From assembly GCF_023101685.1 (NCBI RefSeq), contig NZ_CP082164.1, positions 7,316,001 through 7,380,000 on the forward strand: a stretch of 64,000 nucleotides of DNA. Reading direction: 5' to 3'. The translations under genes were made by a program, and so were the position numbers. Below the pieces are notes generated by a model, which ran no database searches, had not been told where the DNA came from, and saw only the letters and a program-made list of their open reading frames with translations. The first letter of the stretch is position 1, and each line of letters opens with the position of its first letter. Source of the DNA: Bradyrhizobium sp. 186 (GTDB lineage: Bacteria > Pseudomonadota > Alphaproteobacteria > Rhizobiales > Xanthobacteraceae). Of this stretch, positions 46,557 to 55,136 are shown in pieces.

Positions 46557-48407
46557 ATGCTTCCGCGTGGCGTTTGCCTGACGGCTTTTTTGGTTAGTGT
46601 CTCGATGCTGACGGCGAACGTCGGCGCGTTCGCCCAGGGACCCCAGGGACACGGAAGGGGTGGACCACCAGGGCCGGCCGCAGCGCCGGCAGCTCGGCCA
46701 GCACCACCTGCCATGGCCCGTCCGGCGGCGCCGCCGGCCATGGCGCGTCCGGCCGCGCCGGCATTCCATCCCCCGGCCATGCCGCAGCGCCCGGCCATGG
46801 CGCCACGTCCGGCGCCGCACATCGCCTCACCGCCGCCGCGTCCGGCCCCTCACTTCGCTGCACCGCCGCCGCGGGCTGCCCCGCACGTGGCGGCGCCGCG
46901 GCCTGAATTCCATCGGGCGCCGGCAGCGCCGCAACGTCCGGCCATGGCACCCCGGCCGACGCCGCATATCGCCGCCCCCTCGCGTCCAAGCGCAGCGCCG
47001 ACCGTGAGCGATCGGCTGTCGCGACGGGATCAGATCGAACACCGCGCGCAACAGGATCAGCAGCAGATCCAGCAGCGCCAGCAGATGGTGCAGCAGCGGC
47101 AGCGCGAGGTGCTGTCGCGCCAGACCGCGGACCGCCAGACCCGCATCGACCGCCTGCAGCAGCGCGTGCAGCAAGTGCAGTCGCAAAAACCGGAAGGCAC
47201 ACGCGCGCAACGCGCGCAGCAACGGATGCTCCAGACGCAGAACCGCTTGCTTGACCGTGAGCAGCGCGCGCAGCAAAGTGACCTGGCGCGCCAGCAGCGG
47301 CTTGGACTACAGGCTCCGGCCGGGCGCGCCCCAGCTACTGCGGCCGCCGTGCAGGCCGCCGAGCGCGGACGGTTTGCCGCGCGCTTCCGCGAGCAGGCCA
47401 CTCCGCAAACCCAAGCGGCCCTCGTGGCCCGCCAAAGCGGCTGGGCTCCCCGGCAGGCCTGGCGGCACCGCCATCCCGCGGTGTTCGTGGCGTGGCTTGG
47501 GCCGGTGTTCTGGCCTTACGCCTATTCCGACATTTTTGACTACACGTTCTGGTCCTACGCTTACGAGCCTGGCTATTGGGCCTACGCCTATGACGACTTC
47601 GTCGACACCGTGTTCTGGGGCGGTGACGGCCCCTATTCCGCCTATGCCAGCACCAACCCGTATGACTATCCGCAATCCGGCGGCGGCTACCGCGCGCGCC
47701 AGCGCGCCAGCGTGAGCCCGCAAACGCTACAGCAATTGTGCGGCGCTCCGGACAAAGGCGTCACGGCGTGGCCGCTCGCCGATATCGCGCGGGCGGTGCG
47801 GCCGACACCGGAGCAGCGCGCGTTGCTCGACGAGTTGAAGGCTGCGGCGGCAAGGGCCGCAGATGTCTTCAAGGACTCCTGCGCGGAGACCTATGCGTTG
47901 ACGCCGCTCGGCCGCTTGCGGGCGATGATGAACCGCGTCAGTGCGACGTTGGAAGCGGTCAAGATCGTGCGACCGGCACTGGAGAATCTCTATAACTCGC
48001 TCAGTGACGAGCAGCAGGCCCGCTTCAACGCGCTCGGCCCCAATGTCGGCGAGCGCTCGCCGCAGCAGCAGCAAGCCAGTGCCGAGGGCTGCGGCGATCC
48101 GAAGTCCGGCCTGACCCAGTTGCCGATTCAACGACTCGAGGCCGTGCTCCACCCCGCGGGCAAGCAGAAGGAAGCGCTCGACCGCCTGAGCGAAGCGACG
48201 GCCAAGGGCGTTGAGGGGCTACAGGCGGCCTGTCCGAACGATGTACCGCTGACGCCGGTCGGACGGCTGGAGGCGATGCAGCACCGGCTCGAGGCCATGC
48301 TGACAGCCGCCAAGCTGGTCGAACCCGCCCTGGACGAGTTCTATGCCACGCTGAGCAGCGAGCAGAAGGCGCGCTTCAACACGCTGCAACAGGTCGCAAG
48401 CCCGTGA
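46557..48407 (+). CDS. Secreted Pro/Ala/Gln-rich protein with two Spy/LTXXQ-like repeats
   Basis: The 616-residue protein has a Sec signal (MLPRGVCLTAFLVSVSMLTA...AFA), a Pro/Ala region with degenerate PAMARPA and RPAPH repeats to about residue 150, a Gln/Arg-rich coiled coil (RDQIEHRAQQDQQQIQQRQ onward), a Tyr/Trp cluster (WPYAYSDIFDYTFWSYAYEP), and two homologous helical repeats of about 100 residues, each with CG/CP Cys residues and ending ALxxxYxxLSxEQxARFN, the LTXXQ pattern of Spy/CpxP. It is expected in the periplasm or at the envelope. The start follows GGGAG; an earlier in-frame start lacks a signal. Its last 34 codons are duplicated twice downstream. Confidence 0.85.
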   Translation: MLPRGVCLTAFLVSVSMLTANVGAFAQGPQGHGRGGPPGPAAAPAARPAPPAMARPAAPPAMARPAAPAFHPPAMPQRPAMAPRPAPHIASPPPRPAPHFAAPPPRAAPHVAAPRPEFHRAPAAPQRPAMAPRPTPHIAAPSRPSAAPTVSDRLSRRDQIEHRAQQDQQQIQQRQQMVQQRQREVLSRQTADRQTRIDRLQQRVQQVQSQKPEGTRAQRAQQRMLQTQNRLLDREQRAQQSDLARQQRLGLQAPAGRAPATAAAVQAAERGRFAARFREQATPQTQAALVARQSGWAPRQAWRHRHPAVFVAWLGPVFWPYAYSDIFDYTFWSYAYEPGYWAYAYDDFVDTVFWGGDGPYSAYASTNPYDYPQSGGGYRARQRASVSPQTLQQLCGAPDKGVTAWPLADIARAVRPTPEQRALLDELKAAAARAADVFKDSCAETYALTPLGRLRAMMNRVSATLEAVKIVRPALENLYNSLSDEQQARFNALGPNVGERSPQQQQASAEGCGDPKSGLTQLPIQRLEAVLHPAGKQKEALDRLSEATAKGVEGLQAACPNDVPLTPVGRLEAMQHRLEAMLTAAKLVEPALDEFYATLSSEQKARFNTLQQVASP

Positions 48408-48410
48408 GGG
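48305..48410 (+). repeat. 106-bp direct repeat, copy 1 (3' end of Spy-like gene)
   Basis: These bases encode the last 34 residues and stop of the Spy-like protein plus three bases beyond. They recur base for base at 62965-63070, and in diverged form within 54540-54994. The pattern resembles the duplicated gene end left by integration of a mobile island, or a segmental duplication. Confidence 0.85.
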
Positions 48411-48674
48411 TAGCGTCGCATTCTCTCGTTGCAATCGCGCAACGGCCGAACGACGTGGGTGACGTAGTCGCCCTGCCTCAAAGCTCGACGAGAACATGCG
48501 GCGTGTCCGGGCCGCGGCTCCCTGTGAGAAGACAGCCTCGTTCCGTCCTCACACGGCGGAAATCGTCGTCCGTCGAGCGTTATTCGTGTTTGTGATCGCT
48601 TGAGGCCGCTCTACCTCATTCGAGCTAATTGGCGTTGCATTGTTGGAAGTAAGAAGACAGCTCAAGATCAACTA
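48408..48674. other. Copy 1 of a duplicated segment, interrupted by IS630; contains truncated small gene
   Basis: This stretch continues after the IS at 50144-50215 and together matches 54540-54994. On the minus strand it corresponds to the 3' part of the small gene intact at 54796-55032, but here that gene is split by the insertion, has a one-base indel (AGCTAATTGG against AGCCAATGG), and has lost its 5' end. It is therefore a pseudogene remnant. Confidence 0.75.
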
Positions 48675-48682
48675 GTGGTTCA

Positions 48683-48964
48683 TCACAGTGATTTTGACGT
48701 TTTGATACCGAGCCATTCGAGGATCGGCAAGCTTTCCGGCGGCACGAGGATTTCGATGCTTCTGGGGACGCCAGGTTGACGGCGAATGAAACCGTTTCGT
48801 TCGAGGGTGACGATCATCTGGTGGACCGAAGGCGGGCTGACGCGGAAATGGCGCTGCATGTCGGTTTCGGCGGGTGGGCGTCCGAACATGTGCGCGTAGG
48901 TGTAGATAAAGGCCAGGTAGTGTCCCTGCTTCTCCGTGAAGTGCGTGCCTGATTTTTGACTCAT
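48683..48964 (-). CDS. IS630 passenger: LexA/MarR-like winged-helix protein
   Basis: The 93-residue protein is nearly all winged-helix domain: THFTEKQGHYLAFIYTYAHM, then PPAETDMQRHFRVSPPSVHQMIVTLERNGFI, very like the LexA N-terminal DNA-binding domain (LTxRQ...I..Y...G.PPS..ei...f.vs..sv...l..Le..G.I). There is no LexA protease domain. The start used (MSQKSG) is an ATG; a TTG nine codons upstream is possible. The stop lies inside the left terminal repeat region. It is divergent from the transposase and could control it (inference). Confidence 0.75.
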   Translation of the reverse strand: MSQKSGTHFTEKQGHYLAFIYTYAHMFGRPPAETDMQRHFRVSPPSVHQMIVTLERNGFIRRQPGVPRSIEILVPPESLPILEWLGIKTSKSL

Positions 48965-48980
48965 CGCTGGATTCGTCCCG

Positions 48981-48997
48981 GCCTCCGACAAGGAGGC
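48981..48997. promoter_or_regulatory. Inverted repeat between the two IS630 genes
   Basis: GCCTCC-GACAA-GGAGGC is a perfect 6-base inverted repeat in the 38-base divergent gap. On the plus strand its right arm forms the transposase ribosome site (AAGGAGG). It could be a control site bound by the passenger HTH protein or an RNA hairpin hiding the ribosome site. Confidence 0.4.
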
Positions 48998-49002
48998 GAA
49001 GC

Positions 49003-50133
49003 ATGAATGTACGTTATCGGGTCGAATTGAGCCAAATCGAGCGGGACGAACTGACGGCGATGCTGGGCGGCGGGAAGCATGCTGCCCGCAAGCTCAAGCG
49101 GGCGCAGATTTTGCTGGCGGCCGATGCCGGCAGTTGCGACGCGGAGATTGCCCGGTCTGTCCGGGTCAGCCTGTCCAGCATCGGCCGGACCAAGCGCCGC
49201 TTCGTGGAAGGCAATCTGGAGCGGGCCTTGAGCGAGGAACCGCGTCCGGGCGCAGAGCGCAAATTGACCGGCAAGGAGGAGGCCCTGCTGGTGGCGACGG
49301 CGTGCGCCAAGCCGCCCGCCGGCCGCAAACGTTGGACGCTGACGCTGCTGGCGGACACGATGGTCAAGCTCACCGATCATGACAGCCTGTCGGGCGAGAC
49401 CGTGCGTCGCCGGCTGGCCGAGAACGACCTCAAGCCATGGCGCAGGGACATGTGGTGCATCCCCTATGTCGACGGCGAATACGTCGCCCGCATGGAGGAC
49501 GTGCTCGACCTCTACGCCGAGGCGCCGGATCCCGTCCGGCCGCTGGTCTGCTTCGACGAGACCCCCGTCCAGCTCATCGGCGAGGTCCGTCAGCCGATTC
49601 CAGCCGAGCCGGGACAGCGCGAGCGTTACGATTACGAGTACCGCCGCAACGGCACCGTCAATCTCTTCGTTACCTTCGACCCGCATCGTGGCTGGCGCAA
49701 CGTCAAGGTCACCGAGCACCGCGCCGCCGTGGACTACGCCTACTGCATGCGCGAACTCGTCGACGTCCATTATCCCGACGCCGACTGCATCCGCCTCGTG
49801 CAGGACAATCTGTCGATCCATACCGCCGGCGCGTTGTATCAAGCATTTGCGCCTGCTGAGGCCCGTCGCATCCTGCGCCGCCTCGAATTCCACTTCACCC
49901 CGAAACACGCCAGTTGGCTCAATATGGTCGAGTGCGAGATCAGCGTGCTCCAGCGCCAGTGCCTCGGCCGCCGCATCGACGACCCCAAAAGGCTCCGAAA
50001 CGAGATCGCAGCATGGCAAAAGCGGCGGAATAAAACCCGAGCCCGCATCAAATGGATGTTCACAACCGACAAGGCCCGCGCCAAACTCGGCCGCGCCTAT
50101 CCAGCCACCGCCAAAGAGTCAAAATCACTGTGA
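49003..50133 (+). CDS. IS630-family DDE transposase
   Basis: The 376-residue transposase has an N-terminal paired HTH (KLKRAQILLAADAGSCDAEIARSVRVSLSSI) and the catalytic DDE residues in VCFDETPVQLIGE, RLVQDNLSIHTAG and NMVECEISVLQRQ. A strong AAGGAGG lies before the ATG. The frame is complete and the element has good ends, so it may still move. Confidence 0.94.
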   Translation: MNVRYRVELSQIERDELTAMLGGGKHAARKLKRAQILLAADAGSCDAEIARSVRVSLSSIGRTKRRFVEGNLERALSEEPRPGAERKLTGKEEALLVATACAKPPAGRKRWTLTLLADTMVKLTDHDSLSGETVRRRLAENDLKPWRRDMWCIPYVDGEYVARMEDVLDLYAEAPDPVRPLVCFDETPVQLIGEVRQPIPAEPGQRERYDYEYRRNGTVNLFVTFDPHRGWRNVKVTEHRAAVDYAYCMRELVDVHYPDADCIRLVQDNLSIHTAGALYQAFAPAEARRILRRLEFHFTPKHASWLNMVECEISVLQRQCLGRRIDDPKRLRNEIAAWQKRRNKTRARIKWMFTTDKARAKLGRAYPATAKESKSL

Positions 50134-50143
50134 TGAGCCACTA

Positions 50144-50520
50144 GGTGATCCCAGTATTCTGCTTCTGCGAGCAGCTTCCATTTGTTCATGCTGTTGTACG
50201 CGGCCTGTTGCCGGCAGCGGCCCTTCCTGGATGGTGGTTAGCTTGCGATCAGAACGGGCCGGACAAAGTTTTTCGCCGGCCCGCCCGGGCGGCGAGCACC
50301 GTCAGAGGGCGGCTGCAAGGGCTGCTTGGGAAGCCAACGCCGCCGTCGATGGCAGATCATCTTTCCACCATTCGGCCGTTCGTCGTGGGGGCCGAGTGCC
50401 CACCAACACCCACCTTGGTTTTCAAGATTGCGCGAGCATCAGCAGGCAAGCTTCGGTTCGCCGGAAGCACCAGACCTGCGCCTAGATGCGAGTGCCTTTA
50501 TGCGTCACTAAACGAAGGCA
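50144..50520. other. Gene-free remainder of duplicated segment, copy 1
   Basis: Bases to 50215 continue the segment interrupted by the IS630. Bases 50216-50271 (AGCGGCCCTTCCTGGATGG onward) match 55475-55531 with two differences. Relative to the other copy, about 480 bases between these blocks are missing, so copy 1 has a deletion. The rest shows no gene. Confidence 0.65.
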
Positions 50521-53500
50521 TTAAACCTCAGCAAGTTCCTGCACGAGTACCTTCGCGGAACGAAGGTCTGTTGTTTCGAAGCCTTCCGTAAACCAGCCGT
50601 AAACGGAGCCAAGGAGGCCTCGCGCGTCGGCCATCCGGCCCTGGTCGCGCCAAAGCCGAGCCAGACTCATGGCTGCACGTAATTCAAAGGATTTCGCGCT
50701 TTGGCTCTGGGCAATCTTGAGCGCAGCTTGCAAGTAATTCTCGACCTCCTCAGCTGGAGCACCACGAATGTGATGCAGTTCGCCATCAATGCATGCAAGT
50801 TCCGCCTCCCACATGTGCTCTTCGTTGCGCGCAGCAATGGCCTTCGCTTCCGCCAGGGTGGCCAAACCGTTTTCGTCGTCACCCAACCGGTGGTACGTCG
50901 CCGCGAGCATCCACAAGTACCGGACCTGGTACCAACTGGCTCCGAGCCTGGCCCGCTCGTTCAGACTGAGGCGCATGAGCGCCAGGCCGCCCTCCACGTT
51001 ACCTTCTTGTGCCATTGCCCAACCCCGCAGGATGAGGCCGCTCAAGCGCCAATAGTTCAAGCTGTGCTGATCGGCGAGATCGATGATGGCTTCGGCGTGC
51101 GCATGCACAGCCGCCATGTCACCCATCAGCTCCGCAGGCCCCGCTCCGCCATAGACCTGCACGTGCGCGGTAAGGTTCGTCTGATTTAGCTCCGCAGCGT
51201 ATTCAAACGCCGCGCGGCTGGTCCTCTGGGCCTGTTCGGGGTAGCCAAGTATCCAAAGCACAATTGCCAAGTAGGGTAACGCGGAGGCCTTAGGGTCATG
51301 TACATAGTGAACTGGCGGCGGCCGATGCGTGTCCGGCTGATAACGACTCAAGATCGTTTCGAGCTCCGAGCGAGCCGTAAGAAAGTCGCCGGCATGCATG
51401 GCGGTGAGCGCCGCCAAACGATGTGTAGCTAGTTCAAGTGCCGTGTCGCCGGTCCGCTCGGCGGCGCGTTGCGCCTCGGCAACAAGGCTCTGCATGGCAC
51501 CAAAGTCGCCGCGCACGAAGTGGAAAATGAACTTCCCGCTAAGAGTAGCGAACAAGGCACCCGTGTCATCGAGTTCATAACAGAGCGCGTGAGCCCTGCT
51601 GAAGGCAGTGCCCAGTTGCGGAGCCGTGTATCCGTAAATGGCGATCAGCGGGCCTCCGATCGCCGTTTGCAGCGCGAGTTCCTGGCGATCGCGCTCCGGT
51701 CCTTGTGGATTGGACTTGAGTGCCTCCAGTCCCCTTGTGAGGTGAGTGATCGCTTCGAGATTGGCGGAACGTCCCGCTGCAATCCAGCCGGCCCGCAGCC
51801 AATAGCCGACTGCCTTTCCCGCCAGCCCACCCTGCGTAAGGTGTGAAGCAATCGTTTCCGGCTCGGCCTCCGCGCGGGCAGGATACTGTTCTTCGAGAGC
51901 TGCAGCGATGCGGGCATGGATCTGCTGCCGCTTGCTCTTTAAGAGGCTCTCATGCGCGATGTCTTGGACCAGCGCGTGTTTGAAGCTGTAGCCAATATCC
52001 GGAGGTGCTCCACGCCGGAATATGAGCTCGGCTCTCAATAGCTCGTTGAGAGCACGCTGGAGCGCGTGTTCGTCGAGCGCTGTAACTGATCGCAAAAGGT
52101 CGTGTCCGAATTCGCGCCCGATGCAAGCAGCGATCTGCGCGACTTCCTTGACCGGCGCCAACCGATCGAGGCGGGCCATCAAGGAGTCCTGCAGCGTCGT
52201 CGGGATCGCCAGCGGCGGCAACGGGCCTATCAACTCGTAGCGATTGCCATGGTCTTTGAGCAGTCCGGATTCAACGACGGCCTTGGTAAGCTCCTCGACA
52301 AATAACGGCACGCCATCAGTTTTAGCCAAAATCTGCTCAAGCACCTCTTGTGGAAGTATTTTGCCGCCAGTGATCCGGTCAACGATAGCCGTCCCTTGCC
52401 TGCGACCTAGTCGGCTTAAAGAGAGCGCTGTCACGTGCCCATGACCTGTCCAGCGCGGAACGAACTCTGGCCGGAAGGTGACAATCATCAGAATCGGAAG
52501 TTGCTGCACCTCGTCAACGGCCCGGTCGAGGAGTTCGAGCATGGTGGGGTCTGCCCAGTGAACATCCTCGTAAACGGCGAGCAGCGGCTGCTTTGCCGCC
52601 AGGCCCTGTATCTGCTCCAGGAGAGCCTGGAACGTTCGCTCCTTCTTCTGGTGTGGACTAAGTGCAAGTGGCGGGTATCTCTCACCCGTCGGGATTGCCA
52701 AGAGGTCCGCCAGAACCGGCGCGCACTTATGCACGTCGTTTGTAGCAAGAGCGAGCATGGCCTCGAGTTTATCGAGCTGTTCTTCGGGAGCGTCCTCCCG
52801 TCGTATTCCTGCTGCCCGCTCAAGGAGGCCAATGATAGGGTACAACGCGGTGCTGGTATGGAACGGAGAACAGAAATGGCTCAGTGGCGTGTGCGGCGTA
52901 CCTGCGAGGTGCTCGCGCAGCGCCCGCACGAGCCGGGACTTGCCAATGCCTGCTTGGCCGCCGAGCAGGACGATCTGTCCCTCTCGCTCTTTCGCCTGCT
53001 CCCAGCGGTCCAAGAGCAATGCAAGTTCTTGATTCCGTCCGACGAGCGCGGTCGTTGCCATACCGTGCTGGGCATCGAACCGACTCTCGGCCGCGCCCTC
53101 GCCAATGACAAGCCAGGCCTGCACTGGTTCCGGGAAACCCTTGAGAGGCACCGTGCCGAGGTCCTGGTACATGAAGGCTTCGGCGAGTAGGCGGCGCGTT
53201 GACTCAGCGATCACCACATCACCAGGCTCGGCCAGACTCTGCAGTCGGGCAGCCAGGTTCGGGGTTTCGCCGATCACTGCGCGCTCGCGAGCTTCTCCCT
53301 CGCCTATCAGTTCGCCGACCACGACGAGACCGGTTGCAATGCCGACGCGAGCGGCAAGCGCTACACCGCCCGGCTCGGTTAGGGAGGCGACCGCCTTGGT
53401 CACTCGAAGCCCGGCGCGGACGGCACGCTCCGCCTCATCTTCATGCGCCCGCGGCCAACCGAAATACGCGAGAACGCCGTCGCCCAAGAGCTTGGCTATG

Positions 53501-53892
53501 TGGCCTTCGAACCTGGCGATCTCGCCCGCCACGCTGTTGTGGTAGGCCTGCATGAGGTCACGCAGTTCCTCGGGGTCGCGCCCTGAGGCGAGCGCGGTTG
53601 AACCGACCAAGTCGACGAACATGACCGTAAGCTGCCGACGGTCCGCCTCTGAGGGTAGTGCCGGCCTTATCTGTTCAGTTGGCTCACCAGCATCAATGGG
53701 GGCGGTAGCGATCGATGATGAGCGTGCTTGAATCGCCTTCAGTACGGTCTTGCGCGGGCCGAGCGGCAAGCCAAGTTCTCGCAGATCGGCTTCAGCCAGA
53801 TCTTGCAGGACATCAGGCGTGACTTCGGCTTCCTGGAAGGCCTGAGTGTAGCGCTCCAGCCCAAGATTGCGAAGCCATTCGGCTATGTCCAC
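50521..53892 (-). CDS. SAM-adenylate cyclase-AAA ATPase-TPR regulator
   Basis: The 1123-residue cytoplasmic protein starts with a SAM domain (MDIAEWLRNLGLERYTQAF...LGPRKTVLKAI), followed by a class III nucleotide cyclase domain near 85-260 (LTVMFVDLVGSTALAS, KLLGDGVLAYFGWP, AVIGETPNLAARLQ), an AAA/STAND ATPase near 280-600 (ALVGRNQELALLLDRW, Walker A GGQAGIGKSRLVRAL, Walker B-like LLAVYEDVHWADP), and a TPR-like helical C-terminal half. The metal-binding Asp residues (FVDLVGS, GDGVLAY) are kept, so cyclase activity is plausible. Such proteins are common in Bradyrhizobium as sensor-type regulators. It sits between two copies of the duplicated segment. Confidence 0.9.
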   Translation of the reverse strand: MDIAEWLRNLGLERYTQAFQEAEVTPDVLQDLAEADLRELGLPLGPRKTVLKAIQARSSSIATAPIDAGEPTEQIRPALPSEADRRQLTVMFVDLVGSTALASGRDPEELRDLMQAYHNSVAGEIARFEGHIAKLLGDGVLAYFGWPRAHEDEAERAVRAGLRVTKAVASLTEPGGVALAARVGIATGLVVVGELIGEGEARERAVIGETPNLAARLQSLAEPGDVVIAESTRRLLAEAFMYQDLGTVPLKGFPEPVQAWLVIGEGAAESRFDAQHGMATTALVGRNQELALLLDRWEQAKEREGQIVLLGGQAGIGKSRLVRALREHLAGTPHTPLSHFCSPFHTSTALYPIIGLLERAAGIRREDAPEEQLDKLEAMLALATNDVHKCAPVLADLLAIPTGERYPPLALSPHQKKERTFQALLEQIQGLAAKQPLLAVYEDVHWADPTMLELLDRAVDEVQQLPILMIVTFRPEFVPRWTGHGHVTALSLSRLGRRQGTAIVDRITGGKILPQEVLEQILAKTDGVPLFVEELTKAVVESGLLKDHGNRYELIGPLPPLAIPTTLQDSLMARLDRLAPVKEVAQIAACIGREFGHDLLRSVTALDEHALQRALNELLRAELIFRRGAPPDIGYSFKHALVQDIAHESLLKSKRQQIHARIAAALEEQYPARAEAEPETIASHLTQGGLAGKAVGYWLRAGWIAAGRSANLEAITHLTRGLEALKSNPQGPERDRQELALQTAIGGPLIAIYGYTAPQLGTAFSRAHALCYELDDTGALFATLSGKFIFHFVRGDFGAMQSLVAEAQRAAERTGDTALELATHRLAALTAMHAGDFLTARSELETILSRYQPDTHRPPPVHYVHDPKASALPYLAIVLWILGYPEQAQRTSRAAFEYAAELNQTNLTAHVQVYGGAGPAELMGDMAAVHAHAEAIIDLADQHSLNYWRLSGLILRGWAMAQEGNVEGGLALMRLSLNERARLGASWYQVRYLWMLAATYHRLGDDENGLATLAEAKAIAARNEEHMWEAELACIDGELHHIRGAPAEEVENYLQAALKIAQSQSAKSFELRAAMSLARLWRDQGRMADARGLLGSVYGWFTEGFETTDLRSAKVLVQELAEV

Positions 53893-53934
53893 GCGAAGTC
53901 TCCTCGCGCGGCGCCAAGCGATACGACGGCGAGC

Positions 53935-54323
53935 TCAGTTGAAGGTATGCAACCTCAGCTTCAGTGAGCCGTCCACTTGACGCTCGAACACATGGGTGGC
54001 AATGCCGCCAGCACTTTGGCGGCTCCCATCGGGTCCCTTGCCATTGGCCGTCCATTTTGCGGTACTGTAGACGACCTTCTCATCTCCACCCACGTCTATG
54101 ACCGTTAGTTTGTGATCAGTGAATCCGCCCGAAAACAGCCCAGCGAAGAAATTCTCGATTTCTTCCGGACCCGATATGACCTGATGCGTCGGTGGCAGTT
54201 TGAAATATAGGTTGCGGCGACCGCTTTAGCGTCAGCTTTGTTGAACGCCGAATCCCAGGCGGCATAAGCTCCAGTAACTTCGGCTCCAACGTCGAAGCTC
54301 GTCGAGGAGGCCAAGTTCGTCAT
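53935..54323 (-). pseudogene. SnoaL/NTF2-like (DUF4440-type) gene, frameshifted
   Basis: The first frame gives MTNLASSTSFDVGAEVTGAYAAWDSAFNKADAKAVAATY, a typical NTF2-like start. It then loses register at about 54205. A second frame continues the family pattern with LPPTHQVISGPEEIENFF, AGLFSGGFTDHKL and VVYSTAKWTANGKGPDG to a stop just before the cyclase gene. The span is not a multiple of three, so a small deletion where residues after ATY should be is the likely lesion. It would have preceded the SAM-cyclase gene by 42 bases, probably in one transcript. Confidence 0.75.
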
Positions 54324-54539
54324 GATTCCCTCCCTCAGGTTAGCCTTGGTGACTACCGCATCTTATCACTGCTGGGCAGTGCGCGAAATCGGGAACGTGC
54401 GGGAACCGGGCTAGACCAGGGATCTAACGAGGGCATTCCATACTTCCGGTCACGGTCATTCGCGATCGTGTCGAGCCCGGCAGCAAGTCCGACCGATGTC
54501 CCTTCTGCCGCCGGAAGCGGACGCAAATTCAGAGCATAG
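54324..54539. other. Short gene-free stretch
   Basis: I see no gene or clear structure in this stretch between the NTF2-like pseudogene and the duplicated segment. It may hold the promoter for the leftward genes. Confidence 0.4.
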
Positions 54540-54994
54540 GGCCATGCTGACGGCCGCCAAGCTGGTCGAACCCGCCCTGGACGAGTTCTATGCCACGCCG
54601 AGCAGCGAGCAGAAGGCGCGCTTCAACACGCTGCAACAGGTCGCAAGCCCGTGAGCGCAGCGTCGCATTCTCTCGCTGCAATTGCGCAGCGGCCGAACGA
54701 CATGGGTGACGTAGTCGCCCTGCCTCAAAGCTCGACGAGAACATGCGGCGTGTCCGGGCCGCGGCTCCCTGTGAGAAGACAGCCTCGTTCCGTCCTCACG
54801 CGGCGGAAATCGTCGTCCGTCGAGCGCTATTCGTGTTTGTGATCGCTTGAGGCCGCTCTACCTCATTCGAGCCAATGGCGTTGCATTGTTGGAAGTAAGA
54901 AGACAGCTCAAGATCGGCTAGGTGATCCCAGTATTCTGCTTCTGCGAGCAGCTTCCATTTGTTCATGTTGTTGTACGCGGCCTGTTGACGGCAC
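54540..54994 (+). repeat. Duplicated segment, copy 2 (Spy-like gene end plus downstream)
   Basis: The segment matches 48293-48674 plus 50144-50215 with scattered substitutions (for example ACGCCGAGC for ACGCTGAGC, CACGCGGCGG for CACACGGCGG). It holds the last codons of the Spy-like gene without the rest of the gene, and preserves the empty IS630 target (AAGATCGGCTAGGTGATC). The abrupt left boundary within a codon run shows it is a partial copy. Confidence 0.85.
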
Positions 54995-55032
54995 AGCGAA
55001 CCCATCGCACGCAAGCGTCGCACCTTCTCCAC
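54796..55032 (-). CDS. Small conserved protein (78 aa), unknown function
   Basis: The protein reads from a GTG start as a basic helix (KVRRLRAMGSLCRQQAAYN) followed by WKLLAEAEYWDHLADLELSSYFQQCN, a helical pattern I recognise from small Bradyrhizobium hypothetical proteins. GGGAGGG lies six bases before the GTG, which decides the start. The 3' half lies in the duplicated segment, and the corresponding gene in copy 1 is broken. Function unknown. Confidence 0.65.
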   Translation of the reverse strand: MEKVRRLRAMGSLCRQQAAYNNMNKWKLLAEAEYWDHLADLELSSYFQQCNAIGSNEVERPQAITNTNSARRTTISAA

Positions 55033-55136
55033 TGCGAACCCTCCCTTCGCGCTTGTTTGCTTACAAGCGCATTTGTGTTGTCACAACTTCGCAGATTGAA
55101 TTGACGAGTGATAGTCCGGTGTTTGACGGGCAATCG

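Larger units (their letters stand above)
48675..50141. mobile_element. IS630-family element with passenger HTH gene
   Basis: The 1467-base element has 24-base terminal inverted repeats beginning GTGGTTCATCACAGTG (left) and, on the opposite strand, GTGGCTCATCACAGTG (right), one mismatch overall. It is flanked by a TA duplication (48673-48674 and 50142-50143), the hallmark of IS630/Tc1-mariner. The uninterrupted site is preserved in the duplicate at 54540-54994, which confirms the ends directly. It carries a plus-strand DDE transposase and a divergent HTH gene. Confidence 0.92.

Noticed and set aside
46660..47300. CRISPR-like or tandem DNA repeat array
   Set aside because: The repetition is a Pro/Ala and Gln-rich coding region with degenerate amino-acid repeats, not regular spaced DNA repeats.
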